A stretch of 56,370 nt of DNA from positions 1 to 56,370 of the forward strand of contig CAXKVR010000301.1 of NCBI GenBank assembly GCA_964058845.1, read 5' to 3'. How positions within the stretch are numbered: position 1 is the first letter of the stretch; the number at the start of each line of letters is the position of its first letter. The DNA comes from Carex sylvatica. Its lineage: Eukaryota; Streptophyta; Magnoliopsida; Poales; Cyperaceae. The notes beneath the pieces were generated by a model. It did not search any database. It was given only the letters and a program-made list of their open reading frames with translations, and was not told the DNA's origin. Positions 11,405 to 24,194 of the stretch are shown here, one piece after another. The translations under genes were made by a program, and so were the position numbers.

Positions 11405-12510
11405 GCAAAATTTGTGAGAAGTGATGTTTCTCTTAAAAAACTCTAATGTGAATTCAAATTCAATTAATCAAATTATGACATGTGCAATTAAAAATGTCTT
11501 TCTTCCTTGTATTCATGGCGTGTGGAGTTGTGTTTTTGTTATCCGTGAAAAATTGATACTTTGTTTAAGGTATTGGAAACATTAGTGCACGAAAGATTGA
11601 TATTTTTTTTTTTAAGGTTCTTGTTTGATGCCTTGCTTCCTATTTTTTATTTTTTTTTATATTCCCCTTTCTCTTTAATCTTTCTTTTCAAAAAGAGACA
11701 ACAGAAAAAGAGAAAGACATTGCGTATGAGGATGGAGGGGAATATAACAAGAGTGATTAAGAAGAAAGGAATATATAAAGTAAAAAAGGAGGGCTGGGTA
11801 TATTATAAAAAATAATGTATGTCCATAATTATATTGAGTCGACAATTGCCATATGCAATTTTTCTTTAGTCCATTAGGTTTATGATAATTGACATGATTT
11901 TTCAATTAATTAGTCAGTGAAAAAAATAACATAAATAAATTAAAATATCATTACTATTGTAGAAGAAATGAATTACAAATTACGTCGTTTATAACAAAAA
12001 ATAGCATTTGTTGAGGAGCCTAATCCATAAAATTGTATGTATTCAGTAGAAACAGAAATCTGAGTTTAATATCAAATTTGGACCGAGTGAATTATTCAGG
12101 TCGGCTGAATCATTTTTTTCTATCTCCATTTTAAATAAATGCTAACAATTAATAATATATTTTTGTTTTGAAAAATTTAACATTAATACTTTCAATATAA
12201 GTTATGAATGCATGCATTCCCAAGTTATTCTTAGACTCATCTATTCAAACATTATAAAATACTGCAATGTTCTAAATAGCGGAAGCTTGTGACAAGAGAT
12301 GTTTTTGTTAATAACTCTAGTGTGAATTCAAATTCATTTAATCAAGTTCTTCGTGTGTTCAAATTAAGCATGCGTTGCTTCCTTCTGTTCATAGTGTGTG
12401 CAACTCAAAAATAATATTCATGGCGTGTAGAGGTGTGTTATGGTTATATGTAAAAGGTTGATATTTTTTGTAATGCGTTGGAAACACTAATGCATAAAAG
12501 ATTGATTCTT
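11405..12510. repeat. Internal duplication in the CNL-1 upstream region
   Basis: About 11405-11595 and about 12285-12505 are diverged direct copies (shared GTGATGTTT/GAGATGTTT, CTAATGTGAATTCAAATTCA, TTCATGGCGTGT, TTGGAAACA(C/T)TA). The corresponding part of the CNL-2 upstream region (about 29945-30160) has one copy. The paralogous promoters therefore share a module that is doubled in CNL-1. Confidence 0.65.
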
Positions 12511-12684
12511 TACCCAAACACAGATCACTTCTCCATCAGTTCTGCGCTAAAAAAATTAAAGAAAAAAAAAAACAAACGGTATAAAGGTTGATAGTGGAAA
12601 ATATAAAAAGAAAAAGAAGAAAGATAGCTGGGCTCACAAAAAGAGATATCAACATATAAGAAAAGAATCCATCTCTTTAATTTG

Positions 12685-12692
12685 TATAAAAA
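12685..12692 (+). promoter_or_regulatory. TATA-box-like element of CNL-1
   Basis: TATAAAAA lies 168 bp upstream of the CNL-1 ATG, within sequence otherwise shared with CNL-2. The CNL-2 copy lacks about 30 bp here, including this motif. Confidence 0.4.
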
Positions 12693-12859
12693 GCATACTA
12701 CCAAGTACTGAACGATAATTATTGTTCTTTTGTTCTCATACCTATATGTATTATTCCATTGTCATTTTTGAAGGTCATAATAGCTCCTAATACCCTAAGA
12801 CTAACCAACAATCCACCTTATCGTTAATTTCTCACTACACTTTAAAACAAATTAAAGAG

Positions 12860-15800
12860 ATGGCTGAAACTATTGTGAACCTTGTTCTTGGCAAATTGGG
12901 TGATGTGGTTGTCCAGGAAGCACTCTTTCTCTATGGGGTACGTGACAAGGTCGTGCGGGTTCAACGCGATCTTACTTGGATCCAGTCTTTCTTGAAAGAT
13001 GCAGATGCGAAGCGCCATAAGAATGAAAGGGTAAAAAAATGGGTGAATGAGATTGAGGAGGTTGGTTATTTAATTGAAGATGTACTAGAGAAGTTTTTGG
13101 TGGAAGTTGGTGGAGGTAGACGGGAAGGCCTTTGCAACAAACTCAAAAGGTTAGGCAAGATGCCCATGAAACAGATTTCCAAGCACAGAATTGGTAGGGA
13201 GATAGAGAAGATTCAGAAGAGGCTCATTGAAATCAAAGAAAACAAAGAAATGTTCGGAATAGAAGGTCTTGAAGAAAGTAGTGGGTCCTCTATCGAGCAG
13301 CCTATAAGGCCGATTGTTAATCCTGACATAGATGAAACGAAGGTCATTGGCTTCGAAGTTGACAAGAAAATAATTGTCGACCAGCTCATTCATACAAATA
13401 ATACGAGGCGTGCTGTGATCTCAATTGTTGGGGCTGGTGGTTTAGGAAAAACTACACTCGCAAAAGAGGTGTACAAAAGGTAACTACTGTTGAACAACAT
13501 AGCAAGTTCATTACTTTAGAAAATATTTTATACGTATAATAAAACATACTAAATAATATAAAGATTTTAGTTTTTAACTTGATAACTAATTTCCTCCGAT
13601 AAGAATAATGTTATTGACTAAAATGGTTGTTTAGGTAAGGGATAAATAATTGCAAATTAAATATATGATCTTACTTGTATACAAATTATCTAATTAATTT
13701 ATTTGATGTATTTTATAGTGTTGAAGTTAAACGTCACTTTGATATCTCCACGTGGTTAACTATTTCGCAAGAATACAAGTTGATTGATATTTTGATGAAG
13801 ATGCTAAAGGAGGTTGGATCAGAGAGGCAAAATGCGGGAGAGGGGTATTTAATTACTGAGCTTAACAAATGCATGAGAGAGAGAAAATATCTGGTTGTAT
13901 TGGATGATATTTGGCCAAGTAATAATGTCTGGACTGTACTTCAGGATGCTCTTCCTGATGCTAATAATGGAAGTCGAGTGTTAATTACTACCAGGTTTAC
14001 TTGTATTTTTATTTTTTATTGTAGTGTTAATTACAACCAAGTTTACTGGTATTTTTTTTATTGTAAATTAGTGTTACATCAAATAATTTGAATTATCAAG
14101 GTCCGAAATTAACTGTCCTTAATTACATGAAGATGCCTAATAAATACATCTATAATTTTATTTTAAAATTTTAAAATTTGACATGATTTTTGTAAATATT
14201 GTTAAGATTGGCTTAATTTTTGTGTGTTGATTATTATCAGGTTCATTCAGATCGCTGAAGAAATTGATATTATATCTATCCCATATAAGATAAATCCATT
14301 GAATGAAGAAGAAGGGAGACAACTGTTATTAAAGAAGATTTTTCCTAATCGGTTTGCAAATGAATGCCCCAATGAAGTACTTCCCGTAGCAATTCAATTT
14401 GCCAAGAAATGTGGTGGATGGCCTCTACCATTGGTGGTGCTTGGTGGAATATTATCAAGAAAAAATCCCGATTACATTACATGGGATGAGGTTTTGCAAA
14501 ATATGAATTGGCAGATTGATGGTAGCGGCTTCATGGGTGTTATATCCACCAGTTATGAGAATTTGTCAACTTCCCTAAAGCCATGCTTCATGTATTTTGG
14601 TGTTTTTCCTGAGGACCATCAAATAAAAGCAAGAACTCTGATTCATTTATGGATTGCAGAAGGATTCATACGACAAGAGGGGACAAAAGTACTGGAGGAC
14701 ATTGCTGGAAGCTATTTGGAGGAACTTGTGCAAAGGTACTTTAATTTTATTATATATCATTAAATTATCTTGTCAACTGCAGTTACGTACATATAATCTT
14801 TTCAGTTCATTTTAATAAACATGGTTGGTTTTTTATTTTATGTATAAAATCCACAATATGATACAGAAAATGCTATTATGCCAAATAATTCTCGTGTCTA
14901 TCTCCTTAATTACTTTTGCAAATTATAAATTTTCCGAAAAAATTTAACCTCTATGTTTCAAAATCTTCTCCAATTGCATCAAAACATCAATCACCATGCT
15001 ACATCCAGAACGTAACACTTGGCCAGGTGGCAGCCCTTTTTTGAAGTAATCACCAATTAATTGCATCAAAACAATTTCAAATCCATGCTAGCTAGCTACT
15101 GCAATGCAAACCCAAATTGCAAGGTGCCAACCCTAGTTTAATTAAAGTTGTAATGTAATATGGTTGGAGCATGCTTATTTTTTAGACATGTCCACCTCTC
15201 TGTTTTTCAAAAACTCTGGCAGCCGTTGTTAAACAATGCTCTAGAAGTTATTTATACAATGCTATAGAGATTTTCCGAACGGCCTTTTATATCTAGAAGT
15301 TATTTATACAATGCTTCCCATGTTAAATTATGTAGAAATTTTTGATTCACCGATTTATTGTAATATAAATAATTTCTATTACCCTTTTATTATATTAAAA
15401 TACTATTTCAATGTACATAATCACGATAAAGTGTTACATATATATTAGTCATGTGAATAATGTTAAATAAAAAAAAATTGTTGTCACGGAATTTGATGTC
15501 TTTGTACAACAAGTTCCAGTTTATTTTTTCATTTTCCAATTGCTTTTCATATGACTCATATTCAATTTCAGTCATGTGTAATTCTTTTTTTTTTCTCGTA
15601 ATCTTCCTAACCTGGTTTAAATAATCCTTTGAGATTCTTGTTTTTCAGTATATCAAACATGATTAGAATTATTTAAAACATACTAAAATCAAACTTATTT
15701 TCTTGTTTTGACATGAGTTATATGTATCTTAACTATTATGACATAGTTCAATTAGTATTTTTTTATTTTTTATTTATCTCTCTACAGGTTCGAAATCCTA

Positions 15801-16740
15801 ATTTTTCTTTTAGAATCTTTGTAACGTATCATTGAGATGAGTTTGATTTCACATTCAGTTCAAACTTAAGCACAAATAAATTCCCACTGCATTGATTTTG
15901 ACCCTTTGCAAATAAAGATATTAATAAATCCAATATTTAATATTTAGTAAGAATTACTTAAAATTTAATACAATATTCAAACAATACTAAATACTTGATA
16001 CCAGAACATTTTTTTTTATATATTAATTTTTGTAAACCTTTTTTTTATAATAGTTCAAGAACAAATATCTCCTACGTAGATACTGGTTAATTGATCATCA
16101 ATCTTTTTTAAAATATATAATTCCTCATGTTAAAATTGCATAATGATGGAATAGTAATTTCTAATTCAGTTTTAATTAATTAATGTGGAATATCCATTTA
16201 GAAATCAGATTTCAATTTCCCTTTAAAGAAATTATTGACAAATCCGAACCGTTGAAATCCGTCCACCTTACGAGTGATGTATCTACATGTGAAAATTTTA
16301 AACATTCAAATTAATTTCATATAAAGTACGGTCAAAATTAGAAGGTTAATAAATTAATTTTAATGCATTCATTTTTTGAACGTTTTTTTACGGCTTAACT
16401 TTATACTAAAATAATTCGAATGTTTAAAATTTTCACGGGTAGACTCATCACTTGTAATGTAGACAGGTTTCAACGGTTCGGATTCATCATATAAAGCCGA
16501 TTTGATGGATTTTAGAATTGAGTTCACCAAGAGACTTGGTGACCTTAAGAACACGTACCCTAGTTCTACTCCTAGTTCTACTCCTATCTATATGACTCAA
16601 ATTACTTTTGATAAATTATAAATTCTGCAACCAAAGCAAGCAACATGCAAATACAATATCCTCTTATTTATAATAATGCTCTGAAAAGCGTATCAATAAC
16701 TTCGTGAATTAGTTAATCACAGTAATGTCAAATAAAAATT

Positions 16741-16797
<57 letters not shown>

Positions 16798-17601
16798 CTA
16801 ATATCAAAATATTTGTTCCTGGACTCAGGAACAAACGGTTCGGTTCTCTAATTTGCGAAGTCCAAACAGTCGATCCAAACCATTAGATATTCAATCTACA
16901 TTAAAATGTGTTTGGAGACCAAATTTTACATTTTTTGAAATTTTTTTACTATTTATTAAGATGGTTTGAAAATTGCTGTTTTTCAGTGGTGCAGAATTTT
17001 AATAAAAATAGCGATTTTCAAACTATCTTAATAGATAGTAAAAAAATTTCAAAAAATGTAAAATTTGGTCTCCAAACACATTTTAATGTAGATTGAATAT
17101 CTAACGGGTTGGATCGATTATTTGGACTTTGCAAATTAGAGAACCGAACCCTTTGTTCCTGAGTCCAGGAACAAACGTTTTGATATTAGCCTATCTCTAT
17201 ATGTATATATATATGAGGAGGGATCAAGTTACAACATTTTTTGAGTTACAACAAGTTACAACAAGTATTTTCTATATTTTCAAAGTCCAAATCATCGATC
17301 CAAACCGTTAGATGTGATCTCCACAATAAAATGTGCTAGGAGACCAAATTTTAAATTTTTTGGAATTTTTTTACTATTTATTAAGATGGGTACAAAAACT
17401 AGTCAAATTCAGACCATTGAATTTTATACCCATCTTAATAAATAGTAAAAAAATTCCAAAACATATAAAATTTGGTCTCCAAGCACATTTTATTGTGGAG
17501 ATCACATCTAACGGTTTGGATCGACGATTTGGACTTTGAAAATGTAGAAAATACTTGTTGTAACTTGTTGGAACTCAAAAAATATTGTAAGTTGATCCCT
17601 C

Positions 17602-17635
<34 letters not shown>

Positions 17636-20600
17636 TCCTTTATTTTTCTTTTTTTCTCATGTCACCAATGATACAAGAATATTAATATATTTCAATGAAC
17701 ATATTCATTCCCCACAATTTTTTAATGTTTGTGAAACGATCAAATTTCTTTCATTTTGCAATTAATCACAATAATTACAAGGTCTTAAATTAAATTCCTT
17801 TTGCCAAATCAAAATTTTATATTACCGCTATCCAAAACAAGATTCCCCATGTTACTAATGATTTATAAATTCCTTTTGTTTTTATATTTCAAGCTTTTTT
17901 TATTTTCTATGTTCAAGTATTCATTATCCAATTTCTTTCCATCTATATGACTCAAATTCAATTATTTTTTGTGATTCGTGTTTTTTTTCCTCGTAATCTT
18001 ACTAACCTAGTTTTAATAATTCTTTAAGATTTTTTTGGTAAGTATATCAAACGATACAATTAATTTATATCATAGTAAATTCAAACTTATTTTCTTGTTT
18101 TGACATAAGTCGTATCTTAACTATTATCACATACTTAAATTAGTATTTTTTTTAAATTTATTTATCTCTGTACAAGGCTGAAGTCCAAATTTTTCTTTAG
18201 AATCTTTTTAACGTATCATTGAGATGAGTTTAATTTTTCACATTTAATTATGAAGGCATTGATTTTAACCCTTTACAAATAAAGATATTAATAAATCCAA
18301 TATTAATATTTATTAAGGATTACTTCGAATTTAAAATAAAATATTCAAATGATACTAAATACTAGATACATACCAGTAGCAATTTTTGTAATTCGGTTCA
18401 CTGGGTAAAATTTGAGAATTGATATTATTATCTTAGCTTTAAATGTATACTAGCATTTGATGAGGATTGTAAAAATTAAATTGACTATTGCATGGAATAT
18501 ATTAATTCTGACTTAACAATGTGAATGATGCCTTACAACAACAACAACAAAAAAAAAACAAAAAAAAAAACGAATTGAATGAAATTGAAATAATATTTCG
18601 ATATATATTTAATAAGCTTGGGTAGATTTTTTTTAATTTGTTATATATTAATTTTTCTAGACTATTTTGATAATAGTTCAAGAACAAATATCTCCTAATG
18701 GATGTAGCTACTGGTTAATTAATCTTGATCATCAATCTTTATTAAAATAATTCCACATGTTAAAATTGCAGATTAAATTTTAAATTGCATACTGATGGAA
18801 TAGTAATTTCTAATTCAATTTTCATTAATTAATCTGGAATATTCGTTTAGAAATCAGATTCCAATTTTTCTTTAAAGAAATTATTAAAATCTAAAATCAA
18901 TTAAATACCAAAATACTATTGCATTATTTTTCTTTCTCGGTGATAAAAGAGGAAGTTATCATTATTTTTCTTTCTCGGCCGTTAAGAGAGTTTTTTTGAT
19001 TTTTATGCTTTCATAAATTACATTAGCCTATTTAATGGTTACTTTTTGCCGAAGACCTTGGGAATTTTTTGCTGATAGTCCAATTTTTTTTTATTACAAA
19101 TAAGTCCAATTACTAAATATTTACTAGTATTGTCATTCTTCTTTTCCATCAATGAAATCCTTTAAATTGATGAAGTTAAAAATAAATTTATAACTTTTAA
19201 ATAAAATATAGCTTATTACTAGGTAATAATTGAGTAATTTATTTACACAATGCTTCCCATGTTATATTAATTTGCAATTCGTTCTGAAATTTTTTGTTTG
19301 ACTTGCTCATGTAAAAAACAATGGCAATTTCAACACTATATATCATTAAAAAAATAATAATTAGCTAATGACATTACAATATTATGTACTTGTATTCTTA
19401 CAATTAATTTGTAATTTGGTTATATATTTCTTTCTTAGTTCCGCATTAAATATATTAATAATTAATATCCAACTTTTGTGAAAACTAACAGGTGCATGGT
19501 GCAAGTCTCAAAGAGATCTTGCATAGGTAAAATTCAGTCCTGTCATATCCATGATCTCCTACGGGATCTAGCCATTCAAAAAGCCAAGGAGTCTAATTTT
19601 CTAACGGTAGTCTTGAAGAATGACACCAACTTGAGTTGTAGCACTTGTGCACGTCGTGTTGCACTTCACGGTTATGGCGATAAAGTAATAGATCATGCTT
19701 GCAAAAAAAAAATTCGTTCTTTGATAAATTTCAAAGATGTACCAAATTTCAATAAGTTTGGAACACTACGAGTTTTACACATGAGTACGGTGCCAGACGA
19801 ATATTTATATGGGACAAACTGTTTGAAGGGCTTGAACGCCCTGACGGTCTTGAAGTACTTCGGGCTTGAACGTGCTTATTTTGTATATAAGTGCAAGTTT
19901 CCCACTGTTAGGTTTTTTAAGAGATCTCCTTTAACTTATATGAAGAATCTTCAAACAGTGGATACTTGGTTTTGTAAAAGTCACGGTGAGTTGACCCCGT
20001 CCTTTTGGGATAACAAACAGTTGAGGCATATCAAACTCTACTGCTGTTCGAGGTGTAAAGCAACTCCAGAGGGACCACCATCAGCAGCAGACTTGCAAAG
20101 TTTACTGACCTTAAAAGGGGTGAGAGCTAGGCAAGACTGGGTGACAGAACTGCCTAAGTTTTCCTATCTTCGTAAGTTGAGGATTGTTATACCTAAAGAT
20201 GTTGCAGGGGAACCATTGATGAATTCGTTAAGCAACCTAAATCATCTGGGTTCTCTGTATTTATATATGGAAGGCAACAATTGCCGAATGACATTTCCAG
20301 ATTGCATCTCAGCCTTCAGAAACCACAACCATTTGTACTCATTCAGCCTGAAGTGGGGCAGATGGCCTAGGAAAGAAATTGGTGATTGTACCCTGTTCCC
20401 ACCCCATCTCGTTAAACTACAACTTTGGGAGTTTAGTTTTGAGGAAGACCCGATGCCCCAACTAGAGAAGTTGCCAAACCTCAGGGTACTCAAACTATGG
20501 TTTTCATCCATGGAAGCAGCTGAGGGAAAACAGATGATCTGCTCCAGGGGAGGTTTTGGTCGCTTGCAACTATTGGTACTTCATGTATTTAATTTGGAGG

Positions 20601-20788
20601 AATGGAAAATAGAGGAGGGTGCTATGCCCAAGCTCAACAAACTCGTGCTGACATGCAGTGAGCTAAAGATAGTTCCTGACTTGCAATATCTGGTCAACCT
20701 TCAAGAGTTGACTGTACTTTGTTCGGATGAGTTCAAACCAAGGCTGCAAGGGAAAATAAAGCATATTCCCTCCGTAAATATATATTAA
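12860..20788 (+). CDS. CNL-1: coiled-coil NB-ARC LRR disease-resistance protein, 4 exons, 895 aa
   Basis: Predicted intracellular immune receptor that senses pathogen effectors through its LRR and signals through nucleotide exchange. Exons are 12860-13479, 13719-13994, 14241-14735 and 19492-20788; all introns are GT-AG and phase 2, and the joined frame is open. Domains: Rx-type coiled coil about 1-120, with IEDVLEKF at 72-79 in the place of EDVID; P-loop GAGGLGKTT 191-199 (Lys197); RNBS-A around HFDISTW 213-219; kinase-2 LVVLDDIW 265-272; RNBS-B GSRVLITTR 291-299; GLPL-type GGWPLP 357-362; RNBS-D CFMYFGVFPED 414-424; MHD-type IHD 483-485; then irregular LRRs to the end. The start gives MAETIV, typical of this CNL group (At1g50180/RPP8-like, from memory). 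Exon 4 lacks four residues (EDQW) before KIKHIP that CNL-2 and CNL-3 have. Intron 3 (4756 bp) is swollen by MITEs and a duplication. Confidence 0.9.
16241..16484. mobile_element. Foldback MITE-like inverted repeat in CNL-1 intron 3
   Basis: Arms with AATCCGAACCGTTGAAA and GTGAAAATTTTAAACATTC pair in inverted orientation with a spacer of about 50 bp. In CNL-2 the corresponding intron sequence runs on from CCCTTTAAAG without this insert, which supports a later insertion. Confidence 0.6.
16742..16797. repeat. (TA)n then (GA)n microsatellite
   Basis: A run of TA dinucleotides followed directly by a run of GA dinucleotides, abutting the foldback element at 16797. Confidence 0.9.
16797..17195. mobile_element. 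Foldback MITE (CTAATATCAAAA ends) in CNL-1 intron 3
   Basis: The ends share CTAATATCAAAA and TTTGTTCCTGGACTCAGGA, the latter itself partly palindromic. The inner stem carries ACCAAATTTTACATTTTTTG and TTTTTTTACTATTTATTAAG, words shared with elements at 17215, 41973 and 53414. It sits beside a (TA)n(GA)n microsatellite, so the target duplication cannot be read. Confidence 0.7.
17215..17604. mobile_element. Mutator-like foldback MITE (GAGGAGGG ends)
   Basis: 390 bp with terminal inverted repeats GAGGAGGGATCAA / TTGATCCCTCCTC and a long stem (GGAGACCAAATTTTA, GAATTTTTTTACTATTTATT). It is flanked by TATATATAT on both sides, compatible with a 9-bp target duplication but within a (TA)n tract. Confidence 0.75.
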
Positions 20789-21033
20789 TTGAAACTTCCT
20801 GATCCCATTTCATTTATTTATTCATTATAGTTGGCTTCCTTCTTATATTATTTTGTTTGAACTTGTATAATTTATGGTGTTATGTACTGTTTCAATTTAT
20901 ACGTACTACCATTTCAGCTAATATACGACATGTTACATACATAAGGTGTTCTTTTAATTTCCACTCTAAGAATTATTCAGGAACTTAATTTGGCAGAATT
21001 TTAAAGGATATTAGTAATTAATTTGACTTTTAT
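20789..21033 (+). other. CNL-1 3' flank, conserved with CNL-2 and partly CNL-3
   Basis: TTGAAACTTCCTGATCCC through AATTATTCAGGAACTTAATT is shared almost without change with 37189-37440; the first 70 bp or so also occur after CNL-3. This is probably the 3' UTR and marks the duplicated block. No unambiguous polyadenylation signal was chosen. Confidence 0.6.
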
Positions 21034-21240
21034 ATGGACTACATTAGTAATTTGTGCCACTTTTTATGGTTCTTTTCCATCCCTTTTATGAGTATTTGTG
21101 CCTGCAGAGTATATCAAACATTAGTAATTTGTGCCACTTTTTATGGTTCTTTTCCATCCCTTTTCCATCCCTTTTCCATCCCTTTTTTATTTTTTATTTT
21201 TATTTTTATGGTTCTTTTCCATCCCTTTTATATGGACTAC
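21034..21240. repeat. Short tandem duplications, GGTTCTTTTCCATCCCTTTT family
   Basis: Three copies of a unit containing GGTTCTTTTCCATCCCTTTT (around 21068, 21143 and 21209), plus small repeats of TTTTCCATCCC. The apparent ORFs here are repeat products. Confidence 0.75.
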
Positions 21241-21259
21241 ATTAGTAATTTAACTATTT

Positions 21260-22985
21260 GCATTTGTATTATGAGTTTATTATTCTTTATTTATACAGAA
21301 ACAATATGAAAGCATGATATAAAGGGATCAGTACTGCTGCCATAACAGCTACCTCCTTAATTTTATAGGCCAGAAGTGGCAGAGGAAAGAGCAATTCGAA
21401 TTTGCTTCCTTGAATTAATCTGAACCCTTCATCCTTTGTTCATTTAATCCAAATGCTTGATCAATTGAATTGCTTCTGGCATGGAGCTTACAAAACAAAA
21501 GGTCTGGTCTTCATAACCGAGAGCACGGTTTAGAGGCACAAATTTTTGCTAGTTTTGGATGTACATAAATGAATGAAGAATCCACAGACAATACTAACTA
21601 TTTAACATTACACAATATTTGGTTGACATTTTACTACTTTTAAGTAAAGTATTTTTGTTTTTTTTTGTTTTTTGAACTGCAGTTATCATGAACTTATTTA
21701 TTGAATATGAAACGTGCATTTTAATTGATTTTTTTATATTTAATTATAAATTATTCTTTTTTGAACCACTTTTAATAACAAGTTTTACTTTCTATAATAT
21801 TCTTTTTTTACACTTTAGATAATTAGAATAGATTATTACAATTTTGTCAATAATATTAACCAAAAAATTATTATTGAAAATAAGTCTTTTACAAAGAAAA
21901 AAAATATATACATTTTTCATGAATAACTTTCTCACATTAGGATTCCCCACAACTATCGATGTTTATCAATGTACCTGGAACATTTTTGTACTATGTCTAA
22001 ATTCACTATTTTTTTTAATAAAATATAATTTATTTCTTATAATACAGATGAAGAGGTACATTTTTACATGATGAATATGCATGAATGCAAATTTATCTAT
22101 TTTTATTTTGCTTAAATTATAATTCTATTCATGACTGTCGACTTTGTTTGACTTTTTTATTTTTTATTTCAGACCCAAACTAATTTGCATTTTTCTATTA
22201 ATCTGTAATCCCAAAAATTATACTAAATTCATGATTAAATGTTTTTTTTATTGTTCTTTAACGATTGTAGAAATTTCAGGTCAAAATTTAATGTTCATTA
22301 TTTATTATAATATTTATAGTTTCTGCCTAAGTGTACCTTCTATTGTGTTTCTTATCAATTTAACTTATTTTTTCAAGAAACTCGAAATACAATAAGCCTC
22401 CAAATGACAAAGGATATTTAAGCAAGAGATTTAAACATGAAAGCTCGAAGGAACTCACAAGACTCATATAAAATATCATATTTTTTAATAAAAACATCAA
22501 AAAGGAAAATAATGCTTTAATTCCAAAATTTCGTTCTGAAACCAGAATCGTGCTTATGAAGAAAATTTACTTAAGCTAGTTTTTTTATTTTTTTAGGTAA
22601 ATATTAAATATGCTAACAAATAAGTATTGGCATTTGTATTATGATTTTATTATTCTTTATTTATACAGGAGCAATATGAAAGCATGATATAAAGGGATCA
22701 GTACTGCTTCAATTAATCTGAAACCCTTCATCCTTTGTTCATTTAATCCAAAGGCTTGATCAATTGAATTTCTTCTGGCATGGCAATTGGTGTAACAACC
22801 TAGCCTTCGCCATCATCCTTTCTCTAGAAGGTTCTAGAAGCGTAGAGCAATAGGGAAGCACCAATTGATATGAGCCGAGCCTTCAGCTCTGGTCCTCTGG
22901 ATGATGAAATGCGCTGGCCGGGTTTGAAGTCTTCTGTTCTTTGGGTGCGCCTGGAGCTTACAAAACCAAATTTTCGCTAGTTTTA
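21260..22985. repeat. Direct repeat pair in the CNL-1 downstream region
   Basis: About 21262-21485 and about 22630-22785 share GCATTTGTATTATGA, CAATATGAAAGCATGATATA, AAGGGATCAGTACTGCT and TTCATTTAATCCAAA. In the second copy the match breaks at GGCATGG and resumes at GGAGCTTACAAAAC about 170 bp later, so an unrelated piece (about 22786-22953) interrupts it. The sequence between is AT-rich and carries no gene. Confidence 0.65.
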
Positions 22986-23147
22986 GATGTACTCTTATTC
23001 CGCTGACTTGTGGGTCCTAGTTATCAGCTATTTTCCGAAATTTTCCTTAATTTTTTTTTTCCTTTTTCCCCTTTTTTCCATTATTTTTTTATTTCTTCTT
23101 ACTCCATTTGTTGCACTCTTCTTCTCCATTTATTGGGCCAATGGGAA

Positions 23148-23168
23148 CCCCCCCCCCCCCCCCCCCCC
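23148..23168. repeat. Poly-C tract of 21 bases
   Basis: An uninterrupted run of 21 C, or G on the other strand. It is rare in AT-rich plant DNA and prone to sequencing length error. Confidence 0.9.
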
Positions 23169-23243
23169 ACATTTGTTCTATTTTTTGCCAATATTTGTTT
23201 TTTGCAACACTAGCATTCAGTATCGTAATTTACGTTCTTTATT

Positions 23244-23468
23244 GAGGAGTGTTCAAATGCCTCTATATTTTGTGCCTCCGCCATGCCTCCATTTTTATAA
23301 ATTTTTTACAAGCTCTTGATGATAACAAAAACAAAATTGAAATGTCATAGTTTTTATACGTACATAGATAAAATGATGTACATCATATTCAACAGTTTTA
23401 TTTTGATTTTTAAGTTTTAAATTTTAATTTATTAAAGGTTTTTTAAATGGAGGCACTGAACCCTTTAG
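23244..23468. mobile_element. Degenerate copy of the GAGGAGGGTTCAAATGC MITE
   Basis: It starts GAGGAGTGTTCAAATGC and carries TTTTTACAAGCTCT, AAAATTGAAATGTCATA and AAATGGAGGCA, all shared with the intact element at 33006-33421. It is shorter (internal deletion) and its right end is degraded. The left end of the CACTA element lies 30 bp away. Confidence 0.65.
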
Positions 23469-23514
23469 AAAAAAAAAACCTTTCAGCATTTTTAGTTCAC
23501 TAGTACAAAAAACC

Positions 23515-24138
23515 CCTTCACCGACCCTTAATCACCGACTGTTTTAACTGAACCATCAGTGTTGCTATACCTACACTGACACTTTTATTAAATAACAGTC
23601 AGTGTTGTTGTTCAACACTGACGCTTGAAAAACAGTCAGTGTTTCTTATCAACACTGACGGTTTTAAAAAAAAACAGTCAGTGTTCGTTGTCAACACTGA
23701 CTGTTTTTCAGGCGTCAGTGTTGAACACCAACACTGACTGTTTTTACAGCGTCAGTATTGGTTATCAACACTAACTGTTTTTAAAGCGTCAGTGTTGAGT
23801 GCCAACACTGACGCTTTAAAACCAGTCAGTGTTGGTGTTCAACACTGACTGTTTTTAAAGCGTCAGTGTTGGTTATCAACACTGACTGTTTTTAAAGCGT
23901 CAGTGTTGAGTACCAACACTGACGCTGTAAAAACAGTCAGTGTTGGTGTTCAACACTGACTATTTTCAAAAACAGTCAGTGTTGAACACCAACACTGACT
24001 GTTTTTAAAGCGTCAGTGTTGGTTATCAACACTGACTGTTTTTAAAGCGTCAGTGTTGAGTGTCAACACTGACGCTTTAAAAACAGTCAGTGTTGGTGTT
24101 CAACCCTGACTGTTTTGTGAAAAACCGTCAGTGTTGGT
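23515..24138. repeat. Left subterminal repeat block of the CACTA element
   Basis: Roughly 30-bp units alternate orientation: CAACACTGACTGTTTTTAAA then GCGTCAGTGTTG, with spacers such as GTGTTCAACAC. The core CAGTGTTG/CAACACTG probably serves as the transposase-binding word, by analogy with En/Spm. Every unit is itself a small palindrome. Confidence 0.85.
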
Positions 24139-24194
24139 TCTTAATTGTTTTTTTTTTCAAATATCATAATTAAAAATATAGGATTGGAATTATA

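Larger units (their letters stand above)
14736..19491 (+). other. CNL-1 intron 3, 4756 bp, with internal duplication
   Basis: Sequence around 15480-16230 and around 17870-18890 are diverged direct copies (shared TATGACTCA, CTCGTAATCTT, CAAACTTATTTTCTTGTTTT, TTAATTAATTTGG-type words). Three inverted-repeat elements (16241-16484, 16797-17195, 17215-17604) lie at or between them. CNL-2 intron 3 is only 2924 bp and has the module once. The acceptor is AACTAACAG. Confidence 0.7.

Noticed and set aside
23010..23319. Proline-rich ORFs near the poly-C run
   Set aside because: Proline comes from the 21-base C tract; the rest is T-rich low complexity.
23515..24138. CRISPR-like regular repeats with spacers
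   Set aside because: The units alternate orientation, the spacers are not unique, and the block lies inside a CACTA transposon of a plant genome.
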